Of a stretch of 13,226 bases of DNA, positions 1-7,780 are shown in pieces; position 1 is the first letter of the stretch; every line of letters begins with the position of its first letter. Origin of the DNA: Flavobacterium psychrophilum (GTDB lineage Bacteria; Bacteroidota; Bacteroidia; Flavobacteriales; Flavobacteriaceae); contig DYPB01000047.1 in assembly GCA_020720185.1 (NCBI GenBank), positions 2,543-15,768 of the forward strand. The letters run 5' to 3'. The notes under the pieces are model-generated. The model saw nothing but the letters and a program-made list of their open reading frames with translations. It was not told the DNA's origin and did no database searches. Position numbers and translations under genes: made by a program.

Positions 1-726
1 CGTGAAGTCGAAAAAATGTCAAAATCAAAATACAATGTTGTCAATCCCGATGATATTTGTAATGAGTTTGGTGCTGATACTTTGCGTTTGTACGAAATGT
101 TTCTTGGTCCTTTGGAGCAATCAAAACCTTGGAACACCGCAGGAATTTCGGGCGTTTTTGGTTTTTTAAAAAAATTATGGAGGTTGTATTTTGATGAAGC
201 CCCCTCTAACTCCCCCGAAGGAGGAGAACAAGCTGCGTTTATTGTAACTGACAACGAACCCTCAAAAGAGAGTTTGAAATCGTTGCACAAAACCATTAAA
301 AAATGCACCGAGGATATTGAGAATTTCTCTTTCAATACCTCCGTTTCGCAGTTTATGATTTGTGTAAACGAATTGCAGGCACAAAATTGTCATGAACGCC
401 TTATTTTAGAGCCGTTGGCTGTATTAATTTCGCCTTACGCACCACATATTGCCGAAGAATTCTGGAAACAGTTAGGTCATTCAACCTCAATTTCGACAGT
501 CGATTTCCCGATTTGTAACGAGAAATTTTTAGTAGAATCCGACAAAGAATATCCAGTTTCGTTCAACGGAAAAATGCGTTTTACAATCGTTTTACCATTG
601 GATTTGACACCAGCAGAAATTGAAACAATTATTATGAAAGACGAACGAACCATTACGCAATTAGCTGGAAATGTACCAAAAAAAGTAATCATCGTTCCTG
701 GAAAAGTGATTAATTTGGTTAGTTAA
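1..726 (+). CDS. leuS: Leucyl-tRNA synthetase, C-terminal part (5' end outside window)
   Basis: Class I aminoacyl-tRNA synthetase that charges tRNA-Leu with leucine in the cytoplasm. The reading frame is open from base 1, and the first in-frame ATG (base 16) is only the Met inside the catalytic KMSKS loop (bases 13-27), so this is not the gene start. After KMSKS come the expected FGADTLRLYEMFLGPLEQSKPW segment (read in two pieces around residue 18 of the visible part) and the helical anticodon-binding domain (HKTIKK, NFSFNTSVSQFM, ISPYAPHIAEEFW). The small C-terminal domain ends PGKVINLVS. About 240 residues are visible of a protein usually over 900 long. An unusual proline/glycine-rich insert (APSNSPEGGE) follows LYFDE and is described separately. 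The stop is 27 bases before the symporter gene, so co-transcription is possible. Identification is by KMSKS and family-typical blocks. Confidence 0.96.
   Translation, partial: REVEKMSKSKYNVVNPDDICNEFGADTLRLYEMFLGPLEQSKPWNTAGISGVFGFLKKLWRLYFDEAPSNSPEGGEQAAFIVTDNEPSKESLKSLHKTIKKCTEDIENFSFNTSVSQFMICVNELQAQNCHERLILEPLAVLISPYAPHIAEEFWKQLGHSTSISTVDFPICNEKFLVESDKEYPVSFNGKMRFTIVLPLDLTPAEIETIIMKDERTITQLAGNVPKKVIIVPGKVINLVS
199..226. repeat. GC-rich palindromic repeat inserted in frame in leuS
   Basis: This 28-base stretch is far richer in C and G than its surroundings and encodes APSNSPEGGE within LeuRS. Bases 210-226 form a hairpin: CTCCCCC pairs with GGAGGAG around a GAA loop, with one mismatch. 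It lies at a surface-type linker between LYFD and the FIVTDNEPSK segment that leads into the anticodon-binding helices. I recall that CCCCCTCTAACTCCCCC-type repeats are common in Bacteroidota genomes, which would make this a dispersed repeat that landed in a coding region without breaking the frame. That recollection is not verified here. Confidence 0.6.
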
Positions 727-753
727 TTAATAATTTAATAAAAAAAACAAAAA

Positions 754-2250
754 ATGACACCAAATATTATTCTTACAATTATCATCGTTTATTTTGGAAT
801 TTTATTTCTGATTTCGCATTTTACTAGCAAAAAAAGTAGTGATAACGATACTTTCTTTAAGGCAAATAAAAATTCAAAATGGTATTTAGTTGCCTTTGGA
901 ATGATAGGAACTGCTATTTCTGGAATTACATTTATTTCAGTTCCTGGCGAGGTTGGAAATCCTGATTTACAATTCAAATATTTTCAGTTCGTAATAGGCT
1001 GTGCCATTGGTTTTATTGTAGTTGCCACCGTTTTGTTGCCCTTATATTATAGGATGAATTTAACTTCTATTTATGGTTATATCGAACAACGATTAGGCAC
1101 CGTAAGTTATAAAACTGCCGCTACTATCTTTCTCATTGGCAGAACAATAGGTTCAGCATTTCGTTTGTATTTGGTAATTTTTGTATTACAATATTTTGTT
1201 TTCGATAATCTAAAAATTCCTTTTGCACTTACAACATTTTTATCATTAGCGTTAATTTTTATTTATACTTACAAGGGCGGTTTAAAAACAATTATTATTA
1301 CAGATACGCTACAAACATTTTTTCTAATTCTATCTGTATTTTTAACCATCTATTTTATATGTAGCAGTCTGAATTTTAGCGTTATAGAAGCATTTGAAGC
1401 TGTAAAAAACAGTAATTATTCAAAGGTTTTTTTCTTTGAAGATTATTTTAAAGGTACTTATTTTTGGAAACAAATTTTAGGCGGAATTTTTGTAACTATT
1501 GCCACCGTTGGGCTTGACCAAGATTTAATGCAAAAGAATTTGAGTTGCAAAAACATTGCCGATGCACAAAAAAATATGTTCGTTTTTACAGGTATATTCC
1601 TCATTATCAATATATTTTTCTTATCCGTAGGGGCATTATTGTATATTTATGCAAATAAAAATGGAATTGAAGTTCCAACGATAAATGATATTTCCAGAAC
1701 GGACTTGTTATTTCCAGAAATTGCCTTTCATCATTTAGCAATTATTCCCTCAATAGTTTTTTTATTAGGATTAACTGCCGCAACTTTTGCAACTACAGAT
1801 TCGGCCTTAACAGCACTAACTACTTCATTTTGTGTAGATTTTTTGAGTATGGATAAGATTGAAAATCAAAGCAAACCAAACATTATAAAAACCCGTCATT
1901 GGGTACATATTGCATTTTCTTTTCTGATGTTTTTTGTAATAATAGCCTTCGATGCCATAAATGATGATTCGGTAGTAAAAATGGTTTTTAAAATTGCATC
2001 CTATACTTATGGTCCTCTTTTAGGATTATATGCTTTTGGATTATTTGTAAAAACAAAAACCGTAAAAGATAAATTTGTACCTTATATTTGTTTGTTATCA
2101 CCCGCAATTTGTTTTCTAATTTCTAAATATTCTAATACTTTTTTTGATAATTATGTTTTTGATAATGAGTTAATTATATTAAATGGATTGCTTACATTTA
2201 TAGGTCTATTTTTGATAAGTAAACCTGCCGTTTCTCAAACTCGATTTTAG
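754..2250 (+). CDS. Sodium:solute symporter (SSS family)
   Basis: Predicted inner-membrane secondary transporter of the SSS (SLC5/PutP-like) family, coupling solute uptake to Na+. The 498-residue protein is hydrophobic almost throughout, with about 13 apparent membrane segments, the usual SSS number. Diagnostic blocks are YFGILFLISHF at the N-terminus, FGMIGTAISGITFISVPGE (residues 48-66) in the TM2 region, YTYKGGLKTIIITDTLQ (171-187), and GLTAATFATTDSALTALTT (339-357), the motif that includes the Na2 sodium site. At this site the first hydroxyl position of PutP/vSGLT (Ser) appears to be Ala345, with Thr346 kept, by eye alignment. The substrate cannot be told from sequence. The start ATG sits 27 bases after leuS behind an A-rich stretch with no Shine-Dalgarno site, as is usual in Bacteroidota. 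Transcription probably reads on from leuS and stops at the hairpin at 2256-2299. Confidence 0.9.
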   Translation: MTPNIILTIIIVYFGILFLISHFTSKKSSDNDTFFKANKNSKWYLVAFGMIGTAISGITFISVPGEVGNPDLQFKYFQFVIGCAIGFIVVATVLLPLYYRMNLTSIYGYIEQRLGTVSYKTAATIFLIGRTIGSAFRLYLVIFVLQYFVFDNLKIPFALTTFLSLALIFIYTYKGGLKTIIITDTLQTFFLILSVFLTIYFICSSLNFSVIEAFEAVKNSNYSKVFFFEDYFKGTYFWKQILGGIFVTIATVGLDQDLMQKNLSCKNIADAQKNMFVFTGIFLIINIFFLSVGALLYIYANKNGIEVPTINDISRTDLLFPEIAFHHLAIIPSIVFLLGLTAATFATTDSALTALTTSFCVDFLSMDKIENQSKPNIIKTRHWVHIAFSFLMFFVIIAFDAINDDSVVKMVFKIASYTYGPLLGLYAFGLFVKTKTVKDKFVPYICLLSPAICFLISKYSNTFFDNYVFDNELIILNGLLTFIGLFLISKPAVSQTRF

Positions 2251-2255
2251 CCTTA

Positions 2256-2299
2256 AAACAAAATCCCTAATTGCTTTAATACAATTAGGGATTTTGTTT
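2256..2299. terminator. Bidirectional intrinsic terminator between symporter gene and secA
   Basis: A perfect 18-bp inverted repeat (2256-2273 and 2282-2299) encloses an 8-base loop. The arms are rich in A and T at the base, giving T-rich tracts after the CCCTAATTG core on either strand. It lies six bases beyond the symporter stop and about 20 bases beyond the secA stop, between convergent genes, where one hairpin can end both transcripts. Confidence 0.88.
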
Positions 2300-2317
2300 A
2301 TATCGAATTTTGATTTC

Positions 2318-5300
2318 CTATATTAGAACCCATTCTCCGTTTTTAATCAAATTTTCGGCTTTCTTAAATTTCATTTCTTCGGTTTTTCCTGTTGAAACTT
2401 GCTGAATTTTTACTGTATCGTTACGATTAATTTTTGGCATATCACGCACAATTGTTTCAGTGATTTTTCTTTCTTGCGGTGCTTCACTTTGCTGTGGTGC
2501 ATCAACATCGTCTTTGCTTAATTTATAATTCTCTTTTATTTTTACTTCTCTTGCTTCTTGTATGTTTTGTACATTCTGCTGTGGCAAATCACCTTTAAAT
2601 AGAAACGAAATAACTTCTTTATTCACTTCATTCAACATTTTACTAAACAATTTAAACGATTCTAATTTATAAATTAGCAATGGGTCTTTTTGCTCATGAA
2701 CCGCTAATTGTACCGATTGCTTTAATTCATCCATTTTTCGAAGATGTTTTTTCCAAGCCTCATCAACAATAGCAAGTGTAATATTTTTTTCAAAATCTGC
2801 AACTAATTGATTGCCATTTGTTTCATAAGCCTTTTTTAAATCCGTAACCACATTAAAAGATTTTATTCCATCTGTAAATGGTACTACAATTCTTTCGAAT
2901 TGATTGTTTTTGTCCAAATAAACATTGCTTATAATTGGCAAGGCTTCTCTGGCTGATCGTTCGGTTTTTTCAGTATAAAATGCTAATGTTACTTTATAAA
3001 CTCTACCAGTCAATTCGATTTCAGTCAATTTATTAAAATCAATTTCAGAAACTGGGCTAACAATACCAAAATATCGAATCAACTCGAACTCAAAGTTTTT
3101 ATAATCTTTGTTTAATTTATTATCCGAAACAATTAATTCAGCAGTGTCATACATCATATTTGCAATGTCTAACTTCAATCGCTCCCCGTGTAACGCATGA
3201 CGACGGCGTTTGTAAACTACCTCTCGTTGTGAGTTCATTACATCATCATATTCTAATAATCTTTTTCGAGTTCCAAAATTGTTTTCTTCTACTTTTTTCT
3301 GTGCTCGTTCGATAGATTTGGTCATCATTGAATGCTGAATTACTTCACCTTCTTTCAATCCCATTCTATCCATTACTTTTGCAACTCGTTCAGAACCAAA
3401 TAGTCGCATTAAATTATCCTCTAATGAAACATAAAACTGCGAGCTACCCACATCTCCTTGTCTCCCTGCACGACCACGCAACTGTCTATCTACCCTTCTT
3501 GAATCGTGGCGTTCCGTACCAACGATTGCTAAACCTCCAGCTGCTTTAACCTCTGGCGATAGTTTAATATCTGTTCCACGACCTGCCATATTTGTTGCAA
3601 TAGTTACAACTCCAGGTTTTCCTGCTTCTTCAACAATTTGTGCCTCTTGTTTGTGCATTTTTGCATTCAAAACATTATGAGCAACACCTCTCATTTTTAA
3701 CATTCTACTCAATAATTCCGAAATTTCTACCGAAGTTGTTCCAATTAAAACTGGACGACCTGCAGCCGATAATTGAGAGACATCTTCAATAACTGCATTG
3801 AATTTTTCTCGAGTTGTTTTGTAAATATAGTCTTCTTTATCTTGTCGAGCCATTGGTCTATTGGTTGGAATTTCTACCACATCAAGTTTGTAAATTTCCC
3901 ATAACTCGCCTGCTTCTGTACTTGCAGTCCCTGTCATTCCTGCTAATTTGTTGTACATTCTAAAATAATTTTGAAGCGTAATTGTTGCAAATGTTTGAGT
4001 GGCAGCCTCAATAGTAACATTCTCTTTGGCTTCAATCGCTTGATGCAAGCCGTCAGAATATCGTCTTCCGTCCATTATACGACCTGTTTGTTCATCAACA
4101 ATTAAAATTTTATTGTCCATAATTACATACTCCACATCTTTTTCAAAAAGTGTATAGGCTTTTAAAAGTTGTGTTAGTGTGTGTATTCTTTCAGATTTTA
4201 TACTAAAATCTTGAAATAGTTTTTCTTTTTCTTCCGCTTCTTTGTCTTTCTCAAATCCTAATTTTTCGATTTTTGCAATTTCAGTTCCAATATCTGGCAA
4301 TAAGAAAAAGTTTTCATCGGTAGCACTTGAAGATAAATATTTAATGCCACTATCGGATAATTCTACCTGATTGTTTTTTTCTTCAATTACAAAATAGAGT
4401 GCCTCATCAACTTTTGGCATTTCTCTATTATTGTCTGACATATATTGATTTTCAGTTTTTTGCAATAATTGTTTAATGCCCTCCTCACTCAAAAATTTGA
4501 TTAATGCCTTGTTTTTTGGTAAAGCACGATAGGCTCTTAACAGGTTAAAACCACCGTCTTTTGTGTTTCCTTCTTTAATTAATCTTTTAGCTTCTGTCAA
4601 AAAGTTATTGGCTAATTGTCGTTGTAAAGAAACTAAATTTTCAATCTTTGGTTTTAATTCATTAAATTCGTGTCTATCTCCTTGTGGTACTGGTCCTGAA
4701 ATAATTAAAGGTGTTCTGGCATCGTCAATTAGAACAGAATCAACCTCATCAACTATAGCAAAATTATGTTTTCTTTGTACTAAATCCTCTGGCGAATGTG
4801 CCATATTATCTCTTAAATAATCAAAACCGAATTCGTTATTGGTACCATAAGTTATATCTGCTTCATAGGCTTTTCGTCTGGCATCAGAATTTGGTTGGTG
4901 ATTATCAATACAATCCACTGTCAAACCATGAAATTCAAAAAGTGGTGCTTTCCAAGTACTATCTCTTTTTGCTAAATAGTCGTTTACGGTTACTAAATGC
5001 ACTCCATTTCCTGTTAAAGCATTCAAATACAATGGTAAAGTTGCCACCAATGTTTTTCCTTCTCCTGTTTGCATTTCCGAAATTTTTCCTTCGTGCAGAA
5101 CAATTCCACCTATTAATTGTACATCGTAATGTACCATATCCCAAGTAATTTCTTTTCCTGCGGCATTCCAAGAATTTGCCCAAACCGCAGTACCTCCAAC
5201 GATATTTATATATGATTTTGTTGCTGAAAGTTCTCTGTCTTTTTCTGTCGATTTTACAACTATTTGAGTGTTGTCTTTAAATCGTTTTGCGGTTTCTTTA

Positions 5301-5647
5301 AGTACTGCAAACGCTTCTGGAAGAATTTCCATCAAGGCTTTTTCAGATATTTCGTAAGCTTCTTTTTCTAACTCATCTATTTCGTTATAAATATCTTCTC
5401 GTTTATCAACATCTTCTATTGCTTCAACTTCAATTTTTAAAGCCTCAATTTTTCTATCTTTCTCTAACCGAGCTTGTTTTATCTTTGCTTTAAATTCGGT
5501 TGTTTTTTCTCTTAATTCATCATGAGAGAGTGTGGCAATAGTTGGCTCTAATTGCTTGATTTTGTTAATATAAGGTTGTGTGGCTTTAACATCTTTTTGA
5601 GATTTATCGCCTACAAATACTTTTAATATGCTGTTTATGAAACTCAT
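2318..5647 (-). CDS. secA: Protein translocase ATPase SecA
   Basis: Cytoplasmic/peripheral ATPase that drives preproteins through the SecYEG channel. At 1109 residues it is longer than E. coli SecA (about 900) but normal for Bacteroidota. Visible motifs: Walker A MQTGEGKT (192-199); DEVD box and VLIDDARTPLIISG (300-317); MTGTA (571-575); TNMAGRGTDI (685-694) and GRAGRQGD (725-732) of the second nucleotide-binding fold; then the helical scaffold/wing region. An acidic/basic helical insertion at about residues 55-105 (EKDRKIEALKIEVEAIEDVD and following) adds to the length. The C-terminus ends NGEWVLI and lacks the Cys-rich zinc/SecB-binding tail of proteobacterial SecA, as is common in this phylum. 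The start MSFINSILKVFVGD is family-typical. It is transcribed from its own promoter region and lies 182 bases below the DUF2795 gene. Confidence 0.98.
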   Translation of the reverse strand: MSFINSILKVFVGDKSQKDVKATQPYINKIKQLEPTIATLSHDELREKTTEFKAKIKQARLEKDRKIEALKIEVEAIEDVDKREDIYNEIDELEKEAYEISEKALMEILPEAFAVLKETAKRFKDNTQIVVKSTEKDRELSATKSYINIVGGTAVWANSWNAAGKEITWDMVHYDVQLIGGIVLHEGKISEMQTGEGKTLVATLPLYLNALTGNGVHLVTVNDYLAKRDSTWKAPLFEFHGLTVDCIDNHQPNSDARRKAYEADITYGTNNEFGFDYLRDNMAHSPEDLVQRKHNFAIVDEVDSVLIDDARTPLIISGPVPQGDRHEFNELKPKIENLVSLQRQLANNFLTEAKRLIKEGNTKDGGFNLLRAYRALPKNKALIKFLSEEGIKQLLQKTENQYMSDNNREMPKVDEALYFVIEEKNNQVELSDSGIKYLSSSATDENFFLLPDIGTEIAKIEKLGFEKDKEAEEKEKLFQDFSIKSERIHTLTQLLKAYTLFEKDVEYVIMDNKILIVDEQTGRIMDGRRYSDGLHQAIEAKENVTIEAATQTFATITLQNYFRMYNKLAGMTGTASTEAGELWEIYKLDVVEIPTNRPMARQDKEDYIYKTTREKFNAVIEDVSQLSAAGRPVLIGTTSVEISELLSRMLKMRGVAHNVLNAKMHKQEAQIVEEAGKPGVVTIATNMAGRGTDIKLSPEVKAAGGLAIVGTERHDSRRVDRQLRGRAGRQGDVGSSQFYVSLEDNLMRLFGSERVAKVMDRMGLKEGEVIQHSMMTKSIERAQKKVEENNFGTRKRLLEYDDVMNSQREVVYKRRRHALHGERLKLDIANMMYDTAELIVSDNKLNKDYKNFEFELIRYFGIVSPVSEIDFNKLTEIELTGRVYKVTLAFYTEKTERSAREALPIISNVYLDKNNQFERIVVPFTDGIKSFNVVTDLKKAYETNGNQLVADFEKNITLAIVDEAWKKHLRKMDELKQSVQLAVHEQKDPLLIYKLESFKLFSKMLNEVNKEVISFLFKGDLPQQNVQNIQEAREVKIKENYKLSKDDVDAPQQSEAPQERKITETIVRDMPKINRNDTVKIQQVSTGKTEEMKFKKAENLIKNGEWVLI

Positions 5648-5662
5648 TTTATTTTAATTATA

Positions 5663-5689
5663 AATTGTAATTTATGAATTGTAATTTAT
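5663..5689. repeat. Short 14-bp-period direct repeat in secA 5' UTR
   Basis: AATTGTAATTTAT occurs twice in direct orientation (5663-5675 and 5677-5689) with one base between. It lies between the putative secA -7 box and the ATG, so it would be in the leader RNA. It resembles the word-like AT-rich repeats seen in many Bacteroidota intergenic regions. No function is evident. Confidence 0.6.
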
Positions 5690-5703
5690 TTTAATTATGC
5701 TTG

Positions 5704-5711
5704 CAAATTTA
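5704..5711 (-). promoter_or_regulatory. Putative secA promoter -7 box
   Basis: On the minus strand this reads TAAATTTG, an exact match to the Bacteroidota -7 consensus TAnnTTTG, about 57 bases upstream of the secA ATG. The nearest upstream TTG (plus-strand CAA at 5726-5728) is only 14 bases away, shorter than the usual 17-23, so the -33 element is weak or absent. That TTG also falls in the loop of the terminator hairpin at 5714-5740. Confidence 0.5.
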
Positions 5712-5713
5712 AG

Positions 5714-5740
5714 CAAAAAAAGCCTCAATTAGAGACTTTT
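5714..5740 (-). terminator. Intrinsic terminator downstream of the DUF2795 gene
   Basis: On the minus strand, AAAAGTCTC, a five-base loop TAATT, then GAGGCTTTTTTT: a stem of about nine pairs including one G-T pair, followed by a run of Ts. It is 90 bases below the DUF2795 stop and just above the secA -7 box, which implies that secA starts its own transcript rather than depending wholly on read-through. Confidence 0.62.
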
Positions 5741-5829
5741 GATTTTAATTTTAGTTAATTTATAGTTAAAAATTATGAACTAAATATGCTGTACTAACAA
5801 CCCATAACCCCAAAACTCATAACTAAGTT

Positions 5830-6051
5830 TTAATACTCGTCCTCGTTCCAGAGATAATCTTCGTCGGTTGGATAATCTGGCCAAATTTCTTCCATTGATT
5901 CGTATATTTCTCCTTCATCTTCTATAGACTGCAGATTTTCTACAACTTCAAGCGGAGCTCCTGCTCGTATTGCGTAATCAATAAGTTCGTCTTTGTTAGC
6001 AGGCCATGGAGCATCGCTTAAATAGGATGCTAATTCTAATGTCCAATACAT
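5830..6051 (-). CDS. DUF2795 family acidic miniprotein
   Basis: A 73-residue protein beginning MYWTLELASYLSDAPWPANK and ending in a very acidic tail (DYPTDEDYLWNEDEY). The N-terminal half (ELASYLSDAPWPANKDELIDYAIRAGAP) is the DUF2795 pattern: a small helical fold of unknown function widespread in Bacteroidota and other phyla. There is no signal peptide or membrane segment, so it should be cytosolic. I chose the ATG at 6049-6051. A nine-residue extension back to a TTG at 6076-6078 is possible on paper, but that TTG is the last three bases of a perfect -7 promoter box, so it should lie upstream of the transcript. The gene lies between ahcY and secA on the same strand with its own promoter and terminator, so it is probably monocistronic. 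Function unknown. Confidence 0.88.
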   Translation of the reverse strand: MYWTLELASYLSDAPWPANKDELIDYAIRAGAPLEVVENLQSIEDEGEIYESMEEIWPDYPTDEDYLWNEDEY

Positions 6052-6075
6052 TTTGTTATATTTTAAAATTTGGTG

Positions 6076-6105
6076 CAAAAATAATTTTTTTTCTTAAATA
6101 AGCAA
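6076..6105 (-). promoter_or_regulatory. Promoter of DUF2795 gene (TTG-N19-TATTTTTG)
   Basis: On the minus strand a TTG (plus CAA 6103-6105) is followed after 19 bases by TATTTTTG (6076-6083), matching the Bacteroidota consensus TTG-N17-23-TAnnTTTG in both elements and spacing. The expected start of transcription is near 6069-6071, giving a leader of about 20 bases before the ATG at 6051. This is the best promoter match in the window and it fixes the start of the DUF2795 gene. Confidence 0.72.
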
Positions 6106-6137
6106 TTTCTTTTTAGATTATTTTATTCACAATACGA

Positions 6138-6171
6138 AAAAACCTATAAAACTATTGTCTTATAGGTTTTT
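6138..6171 (-). terminator. Intrinsic terminator of ahcY
   Basis: A perfect 12-bp inverted repeat (6138-6149 with 6160-6171) has a 10-base loop. On the minus strand the stem AAAAACCTATAA / TTATAGGTTTTT ends in a T tract, 24 bases past the ahcY stop codon. Confidence 0.8.
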
Positions 6172-6194
6172 AGATTATTTAATTTATGGGTAGT

Positions 6195-7511
6195 TTAGTA
6201 TCTATAATACTCTGGTTTGAATGGTCCAGCTACCTCAACACCAATATATTCTGCTTGATCTTTACGCAATACTTCTAATTCAACTCCTAATTTTGCAAGG
6301 TGCAAAGCTGCTACTTTTTCATCTAAATGTTTTGGTAACATATAGACATCATTGTTGTAAGCGGCACTATTTTTCCACAATTCAATTTGAGCTAAAGTTT
6401 GATTTGTAAACGAGTTACTCATTACAAAACTTGGATGTCCAGTTGCACAGCCTAAATTTACCAAACGACCTTCTGCCAAAATTAAAATATCTTTTCCAGC
6501 AATTGTATATTTATCAACTTGTGGTTTAATTTCGATTTTAGTGGCACCGTGGTTTTTGTTCAACCAAGCCATATCAATTTCGTTATCAAAATGACCAATA
6601 TTACAAACAATAGTTTTGTCTTTCATTTGTTCAAAATGAGAACCTAAAACGATATCTTTGTTTCCAGTTGTAGTGATGATAATATCAGCATTAGCAATAA
6701 CAGTGTTTAATTTTTTAACTTCAAATCCGTCCATTGCAGCTTGCAAAGCACAAATTGGGTCAATTTCTGTAACGGTTACAATTGAACCTGCACCTCTAAA
6801 TGAAGCAGCTGTTCCTTTTCCAACATCACCATATCCACAAACAACTACTCTTTTTCCTGCTAACATAATATCTGTTGCACGACGAACAGCATCAACTGCT
6901 GATTCTTTACAACCATATTTATTATCAAATTTTGATTTTGTTACCGAATCATTTACATTTATGGCCGGCATTGGTAATGTTCCTGCTTTTACTCTTTCAT
7001 ACAAACGGTGAACACCAGTAGTAGTTTCTTCAGATAAACCTTTGATTCCTTCAACTAAATGAGGATAACGATCAATTACCATATTAGTTAAATCCCCACC
7101 ATCATCCAAAATCATGTTTAATGGTTGTCTATCTTCACCGAAGAATAATGTTTGTTCGATACACCAATCGAAATCCTCTTCGTTCAAACCTTTCCAAGCA
7201 TATACTTGAATTCCAGTAGCAGCAATGGCAGCAGCAGCTTGATCTTGAGTTGAGAAAATATTACATGACGACCAAGTAACTTCTGCACCAAGTGCAATAA
7301 GGGTTTCAATTAAAACGGCAGTTTGAATTGTCATGTGAAGACATCCTGCAATTCTTGCTCCTTTTAAGGGTTGTTCGTTCTTGTATTCTGCTCTCAAAGC
7401 CATTAATCCTGGCATTTCGGCTTCAGCAAGTTCAATTTCTTTTCTTCCCCAAGCGGCAAGAGAAATGTCTTTAACTTTGTAGGCCACGAATGGCATAGTT
7501 GCTATACTCAT
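6195..7511 (-). CDS. ahcY: Adenosylhomocysteinase (S-adenosyl-L-homocysteine hydrolase)
   Basis: Cytosolic NAD-dependent enzyme that splits S-adenosylhomocysteine reversibly into adenosine and homocysteine, removing the inhibitory product of SAM-dependent methylation. The 438-residue length is normal. Visible features: [17 protein letters not shown] (residues 55-71, with the conserved His59), [11 protein letters not shown] (80-90), DDGGDLT (136-142), [15 protein letters not shown] (187-201) carrying the catalytic Asn/Lys/Asp/Asn set and the conserved Cys201, the NAD-binding loop GYGDVGKG (226-233), and the signature C-terminus [10 protein letters not shown]. All key residues are present. The start [21 protein letters not shown] fits the family; Met6 is a less likely alternative. 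The gene has a TAnnTTTG box upstream and a terminator below, so it is probably transcribed alone. Confidence 0.98.
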   Translation of the reverse strand: MSIATMPFVAYKVKDISLAAWGRKEIELAEAEMPGLMALRAEYKNEQPLKGARIAGCLHMTIQTAVLIETLIALGAEVTWSSCNIFSTQDQAAAAIAATGIQVYAWKGLNEEDFDWCIEQTLFFGEDRQPLNMILDDGGDLTNMVIDRYPHLVEGIKGLSEETTTGVHRLYERVKAGTLPMPAINVNDSVTKSKFDNKYGCKESAVDAVRRATDIMLAGKRVVVCGYGDVGKGTAASFRGAGSIVTVTEIDPICALQAAMDGFEVKKLNTVIANADIIITTTGNKDIVLGSHFEQMKDKTIVCNIGHFDNEIDMAWLNKNHGATKIEIKPQVDKYTIAGKDILILAEGRLVNLGCATGHPSFVMSNSFTNQTLAQIELWKNSAAYNNDVYMLPKHLDEKVAALHLAKLGVELEVLRKDQAEYIGVEVAGPFKPEYYRY

Positions 7512-7542
7512 CTTAATTTTTTTATATTAATTAATTTTTGTG

Positions 7543-7577
7543 CAAAAGTACGGATTAACTATTTAATTTAAAAACAA
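7543..7577 (-). promoter_or_regulatory. Putative ahcY promoter
   Basis: The minus strand reads TACTTTTG at 7543-7550, an exact TAnnTTTG -7 box about 31 bases from the ahcY ATG. A TTG (plus CAA 7575-7577) lies 24 bases upstream, one base beyond the usual spacing, so the -33 half is less sure than the -7 half. Confidence 0.55.
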
Positions 7578-7603
7578 TTAGTAGAATTTATGATTTTTTT
7601 AAA

Positions 7604-7775
7604 CCCAAATTACGCATTAGACTTAGTTATGAAAACTCAAAATGCAATAAAAATAAGTGCTCACGGACTATTTTTGAAGAAAGAATACTTTTGTATTTTG
7701 AATTTAAAAATAGGAGTAAGTGCTTATTTTTAAAGTAGTTTGAGTTTGGAATAGATTTCTAATGCGTAATTTGGG
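7604..7775. mobile_element. MITE-like 172-bp palindromic element with TTAAA flanking duplications
   Basis: Perfect 18-bp terminal inverted repeats: CCCAAATTACGCATTAGA at 7604-7621 and its reverse complement at 7758-7775. Further matched arms lie symmetrically inside: AAACTCAAA 7633-7641 / 7739-7747, AAAAATAAG 7649-7657 / 7723-7731, CTATTTTT 7668-7675 / 7706-7713, and AATAC 7684-7688 / GTATT 7693-7697 around a TTTT loop. The whole element can thus fold into one long imperfect hairpin centred near 7690. TTAAA lies directly outside each end (7599-7603 and 7776-7780), as expected of a target-site duplication. The bases AA/TT next to the CCC/GGG ends also extend the inverted repeat, so the exact boundary could shift by one or two bases. 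There is no coding potential, so mobility would need a transposase in trans; I do not assign a family. Confidence 0.75.
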
Positions 7776-7780
7776 TTAAA

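Noticed and set aside
3328..5148. Plus-strand open frames inside secA (around 3328-3549, 4563-4820, 4798-5148)
   Set aside because: They lie antisense to clear SecA coding sequence, have no recognisable domains or start context, and are shadows of its codon usage.
5801..5824. CCCATAACCCC / CTCATAACT near-repeat between the DUF2795 gene and secA
   Set aside because: Resembles word-like intergenic repeats but the copies are short and imperfect, so it does not merit a feature.
6052..6078. N-terminal extension of the DUF2795 gene to a TTG codon
   Set aside because: The TTG is the end of a perfect TAnnTTTG promoter box with a correctly spaced TTG upstream, so it should not be transcribed; the ATG at 6051 gives the family-typical MYWTLELA start.
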